64,000 bases of DNA from Streptomyces parvus (lineage in GTDB: Bacteria > Actinomycetota > Actinomycetes > Streptomycetales > Streptomycetaceae), in assembly GCF_014648875.1 (NCBI RefSeq), contig NZ_BMRY01000005.1, positions 310,001 to 374,000 on the forward strand, read 5' to 3'. Position numbers and translations under genes: made by a program. Below, piece after piece: positions 16,070 through 25,209 of the stretch (positions are counted from its first letter, which is position 1; the number at the start of each line of letters is the position of its first letter). A model generated the notes under the pieces. It saw only the letters and a list, made by a program, of their open reading frames with translations, was not told the origin of the DNA and did no database searches.

Positions 16070-17792
16070 CGGGCCCGGCCGCCTCCACCAGGGCCCGGAG
16101 CCGCGGCTTGAGCAGCTTGCCGGTGGCGTTGCGCGGGAGCGGCTCGTCGGTGAACAGCACCCGGGCGGGCACCTTGAACGCGGCGAGCCTCCCGCCGACG
16201 TGCTCCCGCAGCGCCCCGGCGGTGACCGTCGCCCCGGCGCGCAGCCGGACGACGGCCGCCACCTCCTCCCCCAGCACCGGATGCGGCAGGCCAAGGACGG
16301 CGGCATCGGCCACGTCGGGGTGGTCGTGCAGGACGCCCTCGACCTCGACGCAGTACACGTTCTCGCCGCCCCGGATCACCACGTCCTTGAGCCGGTCGAC
16401 CACGGAGACCTGCCCGTCGCGGCGGACGGCGAGGTCCCCGGTACGGAACCAGCCGCCGTCGCCGAAGGCCTCCTCGGTCGCCGCCGCGTCGCGCCAGTAG
16501 CCGCGGAACAGCGACTGGCCGCGCAGCCACAGCTCGCCCGTCTCCCCGTCGGGCAGTTCCTCGCCCGACGGTCCGGCGATCCGGACCTCGGTGACGGGGG
16601 TCGGGCGGCCCGCGCCGGCGGGGTCGGCGCGGTAGTCGTCGCCGAAGTGCGCGAGGACGCCGCCGCTGGTCTCGGTGAGGCCGTAACCGTTGCGGGGCTC
16701 GACGCGCTCGCCGTACCGGGCGGTGAGACGGGCCACCAGGGTGGGCGGGGGCGCGGCTCCCCCGGTACTGAACAGCGTGAGGCTCGCCGGCCCGTCCCCC
16801 GTGCCCTCGACGGCGTCCAGCAGCTGGAGCGCGGTCGTCGGCACCCCCGCGAAGTGCGTGACGCGGTGGGCCCGGATCAGCCGCAGCGCCTCGTCCGCGT
16901 CCCACTTGTCCATCAGGACGAGGGTGCCGCCCGCCGCCATCACCCCGTAGAAGCTGGTGAACGCGGCGACGTGGAAGAACGGGAACGTCATCAGGGAGAC
17001 CGGGGCGGGCCCCATCCCCGGAACGGCCCCCCGCCCCAGCGCGGAGGCGGCCGCCTGGTAACGGGGGTTGAGCGCGGCCCCGGCCTGGGCGAGGTGGGTG
17101 GCCACCGCGCCCTTGGGGCGGCCGGTGGTGCCGGAGGTGTAGAGGATCGTGGCGTCGTCCTCGGGCCGGGGCTCGACGTCGGGCGGCGCGGCCAGCGGAT
17201 CGGGGGCGGGGAAGTCGTCGTACCGGTCGAGGCGCAGCGCCTCCACCACCGGCCCGTCGCCGTGCTCGCCATGGAAGAGGACGACGTACGCCCCGGTCCG
17301 ACGGGCCCAGCCCGCCACCCGGTCCAGCCGCTCCCCGTCCACGAGGAGCACGCCGGGCTCGCAGTCGTCGAGGGCGTGGACGAACTCGTCCTCGGTCCAC
17401 CAGGCGTTGAGGGGTACGGCGACGAGTCCGGCCAACTGGGCGGCCCAGAAGGCGATCTGCCACTCGGGATGGTTCCGCATCGCGATCACGGCCCGGTCGC
17501 CGGAGCGCAGCCCGTACCGCTCCCGCAGGCGTACGGCGAGGGCGGAGGCGGCGGCGAAGAACTCCCCGTACGTGCAGGTCCGTTCGCCCGCGATCAGGAA
17601 CGGCGTGTCCCCGTAGGCCCAGGTGGTCTCGACGAACTCCCGCAGCGTACGGGGCCCGTCGGCGTACTCCGGCGTCCCCCGCTCGCCGAGGACGACGGCG
17701 AAGGGCGCGCCGGGCGCGGTGAGGAGGGCGTGGATGCGCTCGGCGCGCCCGGAATCCGGCTGCCCGCTCGGGGGCGGGTTGGTGTGCGGCAC
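16056..17792 (-). CDS. Class I adenylate-forming enzyme (acyl-CoA synthetase-like)
   Basis: A 578-aa ANL-superfamily ligase that would adenylate a carboxylic acid and pass it to CoA. The P-loop-like motif ILYTSGTTGRPKG, the NGYGLTETSG motif, the GWFRTGDLAVRRDG motif and the C-terminal catalytic Lys in PRNATGKLLKPRLR are all visible. VVDRLKDVVIRGGENVYCVE marks the hinge. The organisation resembles fatty-acid or medium-chain acid:CoA ligases. The GTG at 17792 is preceded by AAGAAGGG. It stands alone, with a 154-base gap to the HelD-like gene upstream and a 14-base convergent overlap with the metalloprotease. Substrate not determinable. Confidence 0.85.
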   Translation of the reverse strand: MPHTNPPPSGQPDSGRAERIHALLTAPGAPFAVVLGERGTPEYADGPRTLREFVETTWAYGDTPFLIAGERTCTYGEFFAAASALAVRLRERYGLRSGDRAVIAMRNHPEWQIAFWAAQLAGLVAVPLNAWWTEDEFVHALDDCEPGVLLVDGERLDRVAGWARRTGAYVVLFHGEHGDGPVVEALRLDRYDDFPAPDPLAAPPDVEPRPEDDATILYTSGTTGRPKGAVATHLAQAGAALNPRYQAAASALGRGAVPGMGPAPVSLMTFPFFHVAAFTSFYGVMAAGGTLVLMDKWDADEALRLIRAHRVTHFAGVPTTALQLLDAVEGTGDGPASLTLFSTGGAAPPPTLVARLTARYGERVEPRNGYGLTETSGGVLAHFGDDYRADPAGAGRPTPVTEVRIAGPSGEELPDGETGELWLRGQSLFRGYWRDAAATEEAFGDGGWFRTGDLAVRRDGQVSVVDRLKDVVIRGGENVYCVEVEGVLHDHPDVADAAVLGLPHPVLGEEVAAVVRLRAGATVTAGALREHVGGRLAAFKVPARVLFTDEPLPRNATGKLLKPRLRALVEAAGPVTGV

Positions 17793-17946
17793 GGCGGCGG
17801 CCCTTCTTGCGCTGGCTGGGTGGGAGCGACGTTAACCGGTGACCGGCTGCCGCGTTCCGGTGGGCACGTGCCGTCGGGCCTGTGGTGGATCACGTGACCA
17901 TGGAGGTCAGCGTCGGCGAGGACGAGAACGGACTGACCGACAACCG

Positions 17947-20900
17947 CTACCCATGGCTCGTCCCGGAGGAGCCGAATGCGACGTCTGCCTTCTCGCCACC
18001 CCAGCCGGCCGGGCTGCGCCATAGGACATTGACACGGAAGACGTCGCGAATCGTGTCAACAGACCAGTTCTCGGAGGGCGGTTCGCAGAGAACGAGGTAG
18101 AGACCGTCGGCGGGGGCGGGCAGCGTGTGGTTGATCTCCAGCAACCGGGTCGCACCCGAGCGGAGGTCCGCGTAGGTGGAGCGGCCCTCGCCCAGGGCCT
18201 CGTAGAGAAAGAGGCCGTGCTCGGTGACGCAGCTGACGTCGACGACGGGCGAGTCGGCCGGCTGGAGGTCCGCCCAGAGGAGCGAGGACTTCAGCGCGTG
18301 GCGGACCGCCTCGTGCTTCTTGCACGTACGGTCGGCCCCGGCAGCCGCTTCCAGCGCGCGGAGGAAGCCGTCCTTCGTGGTCGCAGCCGGTGTTGCGGCG
18401 GTGGTGTCCGCAGTGGTCATCTGCACTTCTTCCTTCTGATCGGGTTGCGTCGGGGCGACGGGCACCGCGCCGTCGGCGTTCGGCTCCGTCGCCGTGCCGA
18501 AGCGTTCCTGGAGCTCTCTCCGCGCTTCGGCGAGGGCTCCCGCCCAGCCGGAACCTGCCAGCTCCTCCGCGAGCTGCCCCACGTCGAGAGTGCCCTCCTT
18601 GAGCGCACGGTTGGTCGTCGCGGCGAGGTCGCGAAGAACTCCGAGTCGTTCCCTGTCCGGATCGCCGAGCAGGTGAAGCACGTCAACCCAGTCGGCCTGG
18701 TCCCGTCGGAGGATGCGGTTGGCCATGCCCTGGAGTTCGGAGAGACGGCTGCGGGCGTCGGAAACGTCGCCGTCGCTCGCGGTCAGTTCTCCGAGAACAT
18801 CCAGTGCCGCGACGTAGCGCCCTGCCATCCGCTCCGAAACGGGCGACCGGCCGCGCTGGTCGGCGGCAAGCACCGTCTGGGTCGTCTCGTTGGCGAACAC
18901 CCAGCAGTCCAGCTTCTCGCCCCGCAGCGGGGGAACCGACCCATGGCGGACGGTGAGGACAAGCGGCCGGTCGATCACCGGCGACAACGGCTTGACCTTG
19001 TAGCGACCGCCCGGGACCCGGTCCACGACCTCGACCCGGACATCGGTACCGATCCGGGGCAGCCTTCCGACCCCGCTGCCCTGCGGCCGGGAATCGGGCA
19101 CCGTCGGTGCCTGGGCGTCCCCGGAACCGGTGAGCGCCTCCGGCAGCGGGGCGGTGTGCAGAACGGTCAGGCTCTGGGTGCTGCGGGTGAGGGCCACGTA
19201 CAACTGGCGCAGCCCGGCGGGACCTCGGTCGGCGATCGTGGCGGGCTCGACGACCAGCACGTGGTCGTACTCCATGCCCTTGACCTGGGCTGCGGCCAGC
19301 ACGGAGACGGCCTCGCGGTTCCGCTCGCCGATGGCGTCGTCCTCACCGATCCTGCGGCTGATGGCGTCCAGCCAGTCCGAGTCGTCGGGGACGATGACGG
19401 CCACGGAGCGGGGCGTGCTGCCGTCACTGGTGCCCATGAGCCGGGCCACGTGGGCGACGGTGTCGTCGAGCAGCTTCCACGGCTCGGTCGCCACGGTCCG
19501 TACGGCGTCCGCTCCCGCTTCCCGGACAGCCTTCGGGTAGGGCAGGGCCGGAGCGACCACCTGTGCGAGCGGGGCAACGAACTCCATGATCTCGGCGGGA
19601 ACGCGGTAGCTGGTGGTGAGCTGGGCCACGCTCCAGTCGCCGTGGTCGGAGAGGAGTGCGCCGAGCAGGTCCCAGTTCGTCGGAATGTGGGCGCCCGTCG
19701 CCTGCGCGAGGTCGCCCAGGACGGTCATGGAGCCGCCCACGGCACTGCGCCGCCGCAGGGAGCGGGCCTGCATGGGCGTGAGGTCCTGGGCCTCGTCGAC
19801 GACGATGTGGCCGTATCTCGGTGGGGTGTCTCCGCTGATCAGCATGCGGAGCTCTTCGAGGCAGACGTGGTCGTCGAGGGTCCACGGGTCGGCATCGGCG
19901 CTGGCGGCGCGGGCTCGCAGCAGAGCCGTCTGCTCGTCCTCGTCGAGGATGCCGTCGGCGCAGTGCCGCAGGAGGTCTGCCGAGTCGTACAGGCTGCGCA
20001 GGGCCTCCCGGGGACCGGGGGACGGCCAGACGCGTTCGACGAGGCGCTCGACCCGCCGGTTGCGCTCCAGGTCGCGGCGGATCGTGCCGGCCTGCCTGCG
20101 GCGCGGCGCGACGCCGGCGAGCTCCTGGAGGAGCCGGTCGACGAAGAGGCCCCGGAAACGGTCGCGTCGCTCCCGGAAGGGTCCGTCACCGGCATGGGCC
20201 CGGTCCAGGAGGGCGAGGACCTCGGACTTCGGCACACGGAGTGTCGTACTGCCCGCGTTGACGACGATCCCGGGTTCGTCGCCCTTGAACGAGGGAACGG
20301 CGGTGAGGGGGTCGAGCGCCTCAGGGCGGTAGTCGCTCTCGACGCGACGCCGCAGGACGGCCGCCATGCGGTCGTCCGACTTCACGAGGCGCGCCTTCGA
20401 GGAGTCGCTGCCGAGGATCTCGCCCTCCCACAGGCGTTCCAGCTGGACGGCGTTGACGTCCCGGGTGCCGAGCGTGGGGAGGACCTGTCCCACATAGTCG
20501 AGGAACCGCTGGTGGGGGCCGATGACGAGGATGTCCGGGGCCTTGAAGTGCTCGTTGTTGACGAGCCAGGTCACCCGGTGGAGACCGACCGCCGACTTAC
20601 CGGTACCGGGACCGCCCTGCACGACGAGGATGTCCGACGGCGAACCGGTGACCAGCTCCATCTGGTCGCGGCGGATGGTCTCGACGATGTCCCGCATCCG
20701 GCCGCCGCGCGACCGCTGGAGCTCCCGCAGCAGGAAGTCGTCCGGCTGGAGCGCCTTGCGCCGCTGCCGCCGCACGACGTCGCCGGGAGTGGGGGCCGGT
20801 GTGCGCTCCGGGGCGGGCGGCGCGCCCGTCTCCTCCGCCGCGCTGCCGTCGGCGGCCTGACGGGGCTCCGGTACGGCAACGGGCTCGGGTGCCGGCCCGG

Positions 20901-21381
20901 GCGGGGGCGCAGGAGCGGCCGAGGGCGCAGGAGCATCCTTCAGCAGGGAGATCTCGTCGAAGTAGCTCTCGACGACCTGCCGCACGCAGCGGAGCTGCCG
21001 ACGCAGGACCACCTCGCCCGGGTTCTCGGACCGGGTCTCGATCCAGGTCTTCGCCAGGGGGCTGGTCCACAGGAGAACGACGGGGTCATTCGCGCTGTCC
21101 TTCACCCCGCGGCGCCCGATGTACCACGGCCGGGGCTCTCCTCCCGGGTCCTCCGGCGCATCGACGCGGGCGAAGACCAGCGCCTCGTCGCCCAGCCCTC
21201 CGTAGGCCTCGGCCCGCGCCTCCGCATCGGCCCGGTTGGCGATCCCGTCCTTGCCGCTCGCCGAGGCGGTGGCGGCCGAAGTTCCGCTCATTTCGGCCAG
21301 TTTCGTGGTGTAGCAGGCGTATGCGTGGTCCACCGCCCGCTGCTCGCCGGCGAGGATCTCGTCCCGAGTGGTGGTGCTCAT
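17947..21381 (-). CDS. HelD/HelR-like UvrD-superfamily ATPase with long C-terminal extension
   Basis: A 1144-aa superfamily-1 ATPase resembling the RNA-polymerase-recycling factor HelD/HelR, which frees stalled polymerase and in some actinomycetes confers rifamycin tolerance. The N-terminal part has the HelD signature ALVFARVDAPE, WYIGRRGVKDSANDP. After a Pro/Ala linker come Walker A GGPGTGKS (about 256-263), Walker B VVDEAQD, TTSYRVPAEIM, KGMEYDHVLVVEP and LYVALTRSTQSL. Known HelD proteins are about 700-780 aa; here about 350-400 residues follow motif VI. The last ~157 residues begin at an internal ATG (18418 region) preceded by AAGGAAG, so a separate product is possible. The ATG at 21381 has GGGAGGAC upstream. 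No rifamycin-associated palindrome was found upstream, so the HelR name is tentative. Confidence 0.7.
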   Translation of the reverse strand: MSTTTRDEILAGEQRAVDHAYACYTTKLAEMSGTSAATASASGKDGIANRADAEARAEAYGGLGDEALVFARVDAPEDPGGEPRPWYIGRRGVKDSANDPVVLLWTSPLAKTWIETRSENPGEVVLRRQLRCVRQVVESYFDEISLLKDAPAPSAAPAPPPGPAPEPVAVPEPRQAADGSAAEETGAPPAPERTPAPTPGDVVRRQRRKALQPDDFLLRELQRSRGGRMRDIVETIRRDQMELVTGSPSDILVVQGGPGTGKSAVGLHRVTWLVNNEHFKAPDILVIGPHQRFLDYVGQVLPTLGTRDVNAVQLERLWEGEILGSDSSKARLVKSDDRMAAVLRRRVESDYRPEALDPLTAVPSFKGDEPGIVVNAGSTTLRVPKSEVLALLDRAHAGDGPFRERRDRFRGLFVDRLLQELAGVAPRRRQAGTIRRDLERNRRVERLVERVWPSPGPREALRSLYDSADLLRHCADGILDEDEQTALLRARAASADADPWTLDDHVCLEELRMLISGDTPPRYGHIVVDEAQDLTPMQARSLRRRSAVGGSMTVLGDLAQATGAHIPTNWDLLGALLSDHGDWSVAQLTTSYRVPAEIMEFVAPLAQVVAPALPYPKAVREAGADAVRTVATEPWKLLDDTVAHVARLMGTSDGSTPRSVAVIVPDDSDWLDAISRRIGEDDAIGERNREAVSVLAAAQVKGMEYDHVLVVEPATIADRGPAGLRQLYVALTRSTQSLTVLHTAPLPEALTGSGDAQAPTVPDSRPQGSGVGRLPRIGTDVRVEVVDRVPGGRYKVKPLSPVIDRPLVLTVRHGSVPPLRGEKLDCWVFANETTQTVLAADQRGRSPVSERMAGRYVAALDVLGELTASDGDVSDARSRLSELQGMANRILRRDQADWVDVLHLLGDPDRERLGVLRDLAATTNRALKEGTLDVGQLAEELAGSGWAGALAEARRELQERFGTATEPNADGAVPVAPTQPDQKEEVQMTTADTTAATPAATTKDGFLRALEAAAGADRTCKKHEAVRHALKSSLLWADLQPADSPVVDVSCVTEHGLFLYEALGEGRSTYADLRSGATRLLEINHTLPAPADGLYLVLCEPPSENWSVDTIRDVFRVNVLWRSPAGWGGEKADVAFGSSGTSHG

Positions 21382-21474
21382 GTGCGTCCTCCCTGCGGCG
21401 CCAGGTGACACCGCCACGGGCATGCGCCCGTACCCCGCTGAAACAACTATCAGAAAGCGGACGGTGACGAACAG

Positions 21475-21788
21475 TCAGCGGATCGGTTCTCGGACGAGGT
21501 CGTCGACGGCGATGCCCATCAGCCAGGGCTGCGGGCTCGCCCCCTCGTCCCCTCGTCCCGGAGCTTCCCGCGCAGCCGCCACGCCTCCAGGAACGTCAGC
21601 GACACGACGTCCTCGGCCGCACTCCAGTCCCCGGTGGTCCGGACGGCGTGCCGGTAGACGAGCTGGGCATGGTCACGGAACAGCTCCCGGAAGGCGTCGG
21701 GATCCCCCGCCCGGATACGCGCGTGCATCGAGTAGCTCACCCCCTGACCTGTCCGCCCACCCGGACAGGTTCCCGTGACCTGCGTCAT
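21475..21788 (-). pseudogene. Truncated, frameshifted ECF sigma factor remnant
   Basis: Read leftwards from the ATG at 21788, the frame encodes HARIRAGDPDAFRELFRDHA, then VYRHAVRTTGDWSAAEDVVS and LTFLEAWRLRGKL, which is region 2 of an ECF sigma factor. That frame ends at 21519. In the neighbouring frame the homologous continuation PQPWLMGIA (compare PWLLGIATN in intact relatives) runs on to a stop at 21475-21477. A frameshift near 21540 is therefore inferred. Region 4, needed for -35 recognition, is absent. The remnant sits between the HelD-like gene and the symporter and has no visible function. Confidence 0.65.
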
Positions 21789-22119
21789 GGCAACCGCGCG
21801 GCGGGGCCGCCGCTGCCGCGCTCAGCCCGTTCCCGTGAACGAACAGAGCCGACACCGGATATCCGACGGCGGAGCGGGCTTCCGCGACCAGCCCTGACAA
21901 CGGCCGCGGCCAGGGATCTCCCGCCTGTATCGGTCTTGTATGAGATAGGCCACTTCGGGCGCCATATGCAGGGGCAGTCGCCCCCGCCTACAGTCCTTCT
22001 CGTTTGCGGAGTGTTCGGCTCCGCATTGTCCGGCCCAACCCTCCGCTCCGTACACGACCTGTACGCGCACACGGAGACCGGGCCACTTCCCCGACTCACA
22101 AGGAACCGGGAACATCTGC

Positions 22120-23568
22120 ATGGGCACGTTGGAAACCTGGGTCGTCGAGCTCAACGACGTCTTCTGGACATACCTGCTGATTCCGCTGGTCGCCGTCGCC
22201 GGCGTCTGGTTCACGCTGCGCTCCAAGGGCGTGCAGATCCGCCTGATCCCGGAGATGTTCCGGGTCTTCAGGGACAAGCCGCAGTCCGGCGTCAGCCCCT
22301 TCGGTGCCTTCACCATCTCCGCCGCCGCGCGGATCGGCACCGGCAACATCGCCGGTGTGGCCACCGCGATCACCATGGGCGGCCCCGGAGCCGTCTTCTG
22401 GATGTGGATGATGGCCCTGATCGGCGGTGCCTCGGCGTTCGTCGAGTCGGTCCTGGCCCAGCTGTACAAGGTGCGCGACACGGAGCCCGGTACATACCGA
22501 GGCGGCCCGGCCTTCTACATGCAGAAGGCGCTCGGAATGCGCTGGCTCGGCGTGATCTTCGCCGTTCTGATCACGCTGACGTTCGGGTTCGTGCTGACCG
22601 CGGTGCAGTCCAACACGATCACGGTGGCCACGAAGGGCTCCTTCGGCTCGGACGCCTCCTGGTTCAGCCCCGTCCTCGGCGTCGCGCTCGCCGCGCTGCT
22701 CGCGCTCGCGGTGTTCTTCGGCGTGAAGCGCCTGACGGCCGTCACCAAGGTCCTCATCCCGGTGATGGCCGGGGTCTACCTGCTGGCCGGCCTGGTCATC
22801 GTGTTCCTCAACCTCGGCAACGTGCCCGGCATGCTCGGCGACATCGTCGGCGGCGCCTTCGGCTTCCGCGAGGTCGCGGGCGGTGCCGTGGGTACGGCCA
22901 TCCTGCAGGGCGTGCGGCGCGGCATGTTCTCCAACGAGGCGGGCATGGGTTCCGCCCCGAACGCCGCCGCGTCGGCGGAGACCACGCACCCGGTCAAGCA
23001 GGGCCTGGTCCAGACGCTCGGCGTCTACTTCGACACCTTGGTCATCTGCACCATGACCGCCTTCGTGATCCTCTCCGCCAACCCGACCCTCGGTGAGCGC
23101 GGCGGCGCGGACGTCACACAGGCCGCCTTCACCAGCGCGCTCGGCGACTGGGCCGGTCACCTGCTGACCCTGGTGGTCTTCATGGTCGCCTTCAGTTCCA
23201 TGATCGGTAACTACTACTACGGCGAGTCCAACATCCAGTTCATCACCCGCAGCAAGCACGTGATGAGCACGTACCGCGCGCTGGTCATCGCCTGCGCCGT
23301 CCTCGGCGCGATCGGCTCCGTCCCCCTGGTCTGGAGCCTCGCGGACGTCACGATGGGCGCGATGGTCCTGGTCAACATGATCGCGATCATCCCCCTCGGT
23401 GCGGTCGCCTTCCGCCTCCTCGACGACTACCTGGCCCAGCGCCGCCAGGGCCTCGACCCGGTCTTCCGCAAGGACCGGGTTCCGGGCCTGCGCGGCGAGG
23501 TGGAGTGCTGGGGCGCATCGGACCAGGACGCCGCACCGCAGGAGCGGACGCCGGTCGGCTCGCTCTGA
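22120..23568 (+). CDS. Sodium:alanine symporter family (AGCS) transporter
   Basis: A 482-aa polytopic membrane protein importing alanine or glycine with Na+. Family signatures are FGAFTISAAARIGTGNIAGV near the N terminus, GGPGAVFWMWMMALIGGASAF, and MFSNEAGMGSAPNAAASAET in the middle. About ten to eleven hydrophobic helices are visible, matching AGCS. The ATG at 22120 has AAGGA about 15 bases upstream, a rather long spacing. It is monocistronic, ending in a hairpin at 23603-23630, and lies just before the tRNA-Arg/element junction. Confidence 0.9.
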   Translation: MGTLETWVVELNDVFWTYLLIPLVAVAGVWFTLRSKGVQIRLIPEMFRVFRDKPQSGVSPFGAFTISAAARIGTGNIAGVATAITMGGPGAVFWMWMMALIGGASAFVESVLAQLYKVRDTEPGTYRGGPAFYMQKALGMRWLGVIFAVLITLTFGFVLTAVQSNTITVATKGSFGSDASWFSPVLGVALAALLALAVFFGVKRLTAVTKVLIPVMAGVYLLAGLVIVFLNLGNVPGMLGDIVGGAFGFREVAGGAVGTAILQGVRRGMFSNEAGMGSAPNAAASAETTHPVKQGLVQTLGVYFDTLVICTMTAFVILSANPTLGERGGADVTQAAFTSALGDWAGHLLTLVVFMVAFSSMIGNYYYGESNIQFITRSKHVMSTYRALVIACAVLGAIGSVPLVWSLADVTMGAMVLVNMIAIIPLGAVAFRLLDDYLAQRRQGLDPVFRKDRVPGLRGEVECWGASDQDAAPQERTPVGSL

Positions 23569-23602
23569 CACGGACGCGCCCACCGCGACCGTACGCATCG
23601 AC

Positions 23603-23630
23603 GGGCGGCATCCCGGGAGGGGTGCCGCCC
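23603..23630 (+). terminator. Terminator of the alanine symporter gene
   Basis: GGGCGGCA (23603-23610) and TGCCGCCC (23623-23630) form an 8-bp GC-rich stem with a 12-base loop, 34 bases after the stop codon. Confidence 0.6.
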
Positions 23631-23897
23631 CCGGGCTTTGCGACGACGGGCCCGAATCCCGGGAACCGTGCCGAAGGGCGGGGGCAGGTACGGCGGCGCA
23701 CAGCGACAACGGGGGCGACCTCCGCGATCCCGATCCGCTAGGCTGTCAGCGGTCAGTCGACCTCCAGTGCGCCTGCTCGGGAGCATGTCCCTCCGGACGT
23801 CACCCGACAGCACCCCGGCGGAAACCTGACCAGGGCGTTTGCCTCATCCCGCCCGGCAGCTCCACGGGGGTTTCCGGCACGGTTTTCGGCAAGCCCC

Positions 23898-23970
23898 GCC
23901 TTCGTAGCTCAGGGGATAGAGCACCGCTCTCCTAAAGCGGGTGTCGCAGGTTCGAATCCTGCCGGGGGCA
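23898..23970 (+). tRNA. tRNA-Arg (anticodon CCT)
   Basis: A complete 73-nt cloverleaf reads by eye. Acceptor GCCTTCG pairs with CGGGGGC using two G-U pairs, and the D arm is GCTC/GAGC. The anticodon stem CCGCT/AGCGG closes loop CTCCTAA (anticodon CCT), and the T arm is GCAGG-TTCGAAT-CCTGC. Discriminator A, no encoded CCA. Its 3' half is duplicated at 42576, so it is the attachment site of the integrated element. The gene remains intact at the integrase-proximal end. Confidence 0.95.
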
Positions 23971-23971
23971 C
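23927..23971. repeat. attL core (45-bp direct repeat, copy 1)
   Basis: Identical over 45 bases to 42576-42620. It starts in the 5' strand of the anticodon stem and ends one base after the discriminator (CTCTCCTAAAGCGGG to TGCCGGGGGCAC). The repeat stops exactly at both ends, where the left copy is flanked by G and G and the right copy by T and A. Confidence 0.93.
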
Positions 23972-23977
23972 GGACAG

Positions 23978-24018
23978 AAGGGCCAGCTCAGGAGAGGTTT
24001 CCTCCCAGGCTGGCCCTT
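23978..24018 (+). terminator. Stem-loop downstream of the tRNA, inside the element
   Basis: AAGGGCCAGC (23978-23987) and GCTGGCCCTT (24009-24018) are exact 10-bp reverse complements, with inner AGGAGAGG/CCTCCC pairing. It is placed to terminate tRNA-Arg transcription. Because it lies right of attL it is supplied by the element. Confidence 0.65.
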
Positions 24019-24034
24019 CGTCGTGTTCGCGGCC

Positions 24035-24073
24035 GTGCCACACGCGTGCCACTAGAGTCCACGCGGAGTCCAC
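24035..24073. repeat. Four 11-bp-phased GT(G)CCAC repeats beside attL (integrase arm sites?)
   Basis: GTGCCAC at 24035 and 24046 and GTCCAC at 24057 and 24068 recur at an exact 11-base period, about one helical turn. They lie between the attachment core and the end of the integrase gene. This is where tyrosine recombinases usually have arm-type or accessory-factor sites; the role is inferred. Confidence 0.55.
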
Positions 24074-24078
24074 ATCCC

Positions 24079-25209
24079 CTAGCCGGAGGCCCCTCCCCCG
24101 CCGTCCCGGATCATGGCCCCGAGTCGGTCGGCGATGGCCCGGTCACGGTCGCTGGTCATGTGCTGATAGATCAACGCGGCCCGGGAGCTGCTGTGCCCCA
24201 TGCGCGTCATCAGCTCTCGCGTGCTGGCCCCGGCCGTCGAGGCCAGCGTGTTGCCGGTGTGCCGCAGATCGTGGAAGTGCAGCTCGTCCGTGACACCCGC
24301 GGCTTTCCGGGCCTTGACCCAGTCGTCGCGGAAGTTGCTGCGCCGCAGCTGCCCGCCCTGCGGCCCGACGAATACGTGCCCGTCGCGGCCAGGAGCGGCG
24401 AAGTGCTCCAGGTGGTGCGTGACCGCGTCGAGCAGTTCGGCCGGGAAGGAGACGGAGCGCACCCCGGCCGCAGACTTCGGCGCCTTGTCGAAGAGCCGGC
24501 CGTCCTGCAACTCGGCCTGAGCACGGCGCACGGTGACGGTCAACCCCTCCAGGTCGACGTCCCGGCGCCGCAGGGCCGCTAGCTCCCCGAACCGCAGGGT
24601 GGTGAAGGCCGCCAGGAGCACAAGCAGCCGGTAGCGCGGCGCGATGGAGTCGGCGACGGCGAAGACCTGCGCCACTGTGAGGACCGGCCGCTCAGGCACG
24701 TCGTAGCGGTCCGCGCCCTTGATCCGGCACGGGTTGCGCCGGATCAGCTCGTCGTCCACGGCCGTGTTCATCAGGGCGCGCAGCAGCTGGTACGCCTTGA
24801 CCACCGACGGCTCACCGACGCCGGCCGCGAGGAGCTTTCCGCGCCAGCTTCGCACTCGGGCCGTCGTCACATCCGCCACGCTCCCGGCCCCGAAGGTGGG
24901 CAGGATGTGCAGCCGCATCACCGACTCGCTCCGCTCACGGGTGCGGTCGGCGAGCTTCCGGTCCCGCAGCCACGCGGTGGCGTACTCCTCGAAGTTCACC
25001 GCCCCGGCGTCCGGGTCCGACCACTGCCCGCGCGCGATGTCCGATTCGATGTGCGTCAGGGCGACTTGGGCATCGGTCTTGGTCGCGTACGTCTTCTCCG
25101 CCGGGCGCAGCTGCCCCGTCTCCGGGTCCCGGTAGCGGACCTGCCAACGACCGGACGGAAGCTGCCGGACCGAGCCGAACTCCCGGCGCCTCCCCTTCCT
25201 GTTCGCCAT
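24079..25209 (-). CDS. int: Tyrosine recombinase/integrase of the element
   Basis: A 376-aa phage-type integrase catalysing insertion at tRNA-Arg and, with Xis, excision. The N-terminal arm-binding and SAM-like region is followed by the catalytic domain with Arg206 in TTLRFGEL, a candidate Lys in DKAPKSAAG, H313-D-L-R316 in FHDLRHTG, His339 in MGHSS and nucleophile Tyr348 in ALIYQHM. All key residues are present, so it should be active. The stop lies 108 bases from the att core. The ATG at 25209 overlaps the xis stop by one base, so the two are co-transcribed. Confidence 0.95.
   Translation of the reverse strand: MANRKGRRREFGSVRQLPSGRWQVRYRDPETGQLRPAEKTYATKTDAQVALTHIESDIARGQWSDPDAGAVNFEEYATAWLRDRKLADRTRERSESVMRLHILPTFGAGSVADVTTARVRSWRGKLLAAGVGEPSVVKAYQLLRALMNTAVDDELIRRNPCRIKGADRYDVPERPVLTVAQVFAVADSIAPRYRLLVLLAAFTTLRFGELAALRRRDVDLEGLTVTVRRAQAELQDGRLFDKAPKSAAGVRSVSFPAELLDAVTHHLEHFAAPGRDGHVFVGPQGGQLRRSNFRDDWVKARKAAGVTDELHFHDLRHTGNTLASTAGASTRELMTRMGHSSSRAALIYQHMTSDRDRAIADRLGAMIRDGGGGASG

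Noticed and set aside
21382..21520. RAE upstream of the HelR-like gene
   Set aside because: No 19-bp inverted repeat of the known type is present, so the HelR name was kept tentative.
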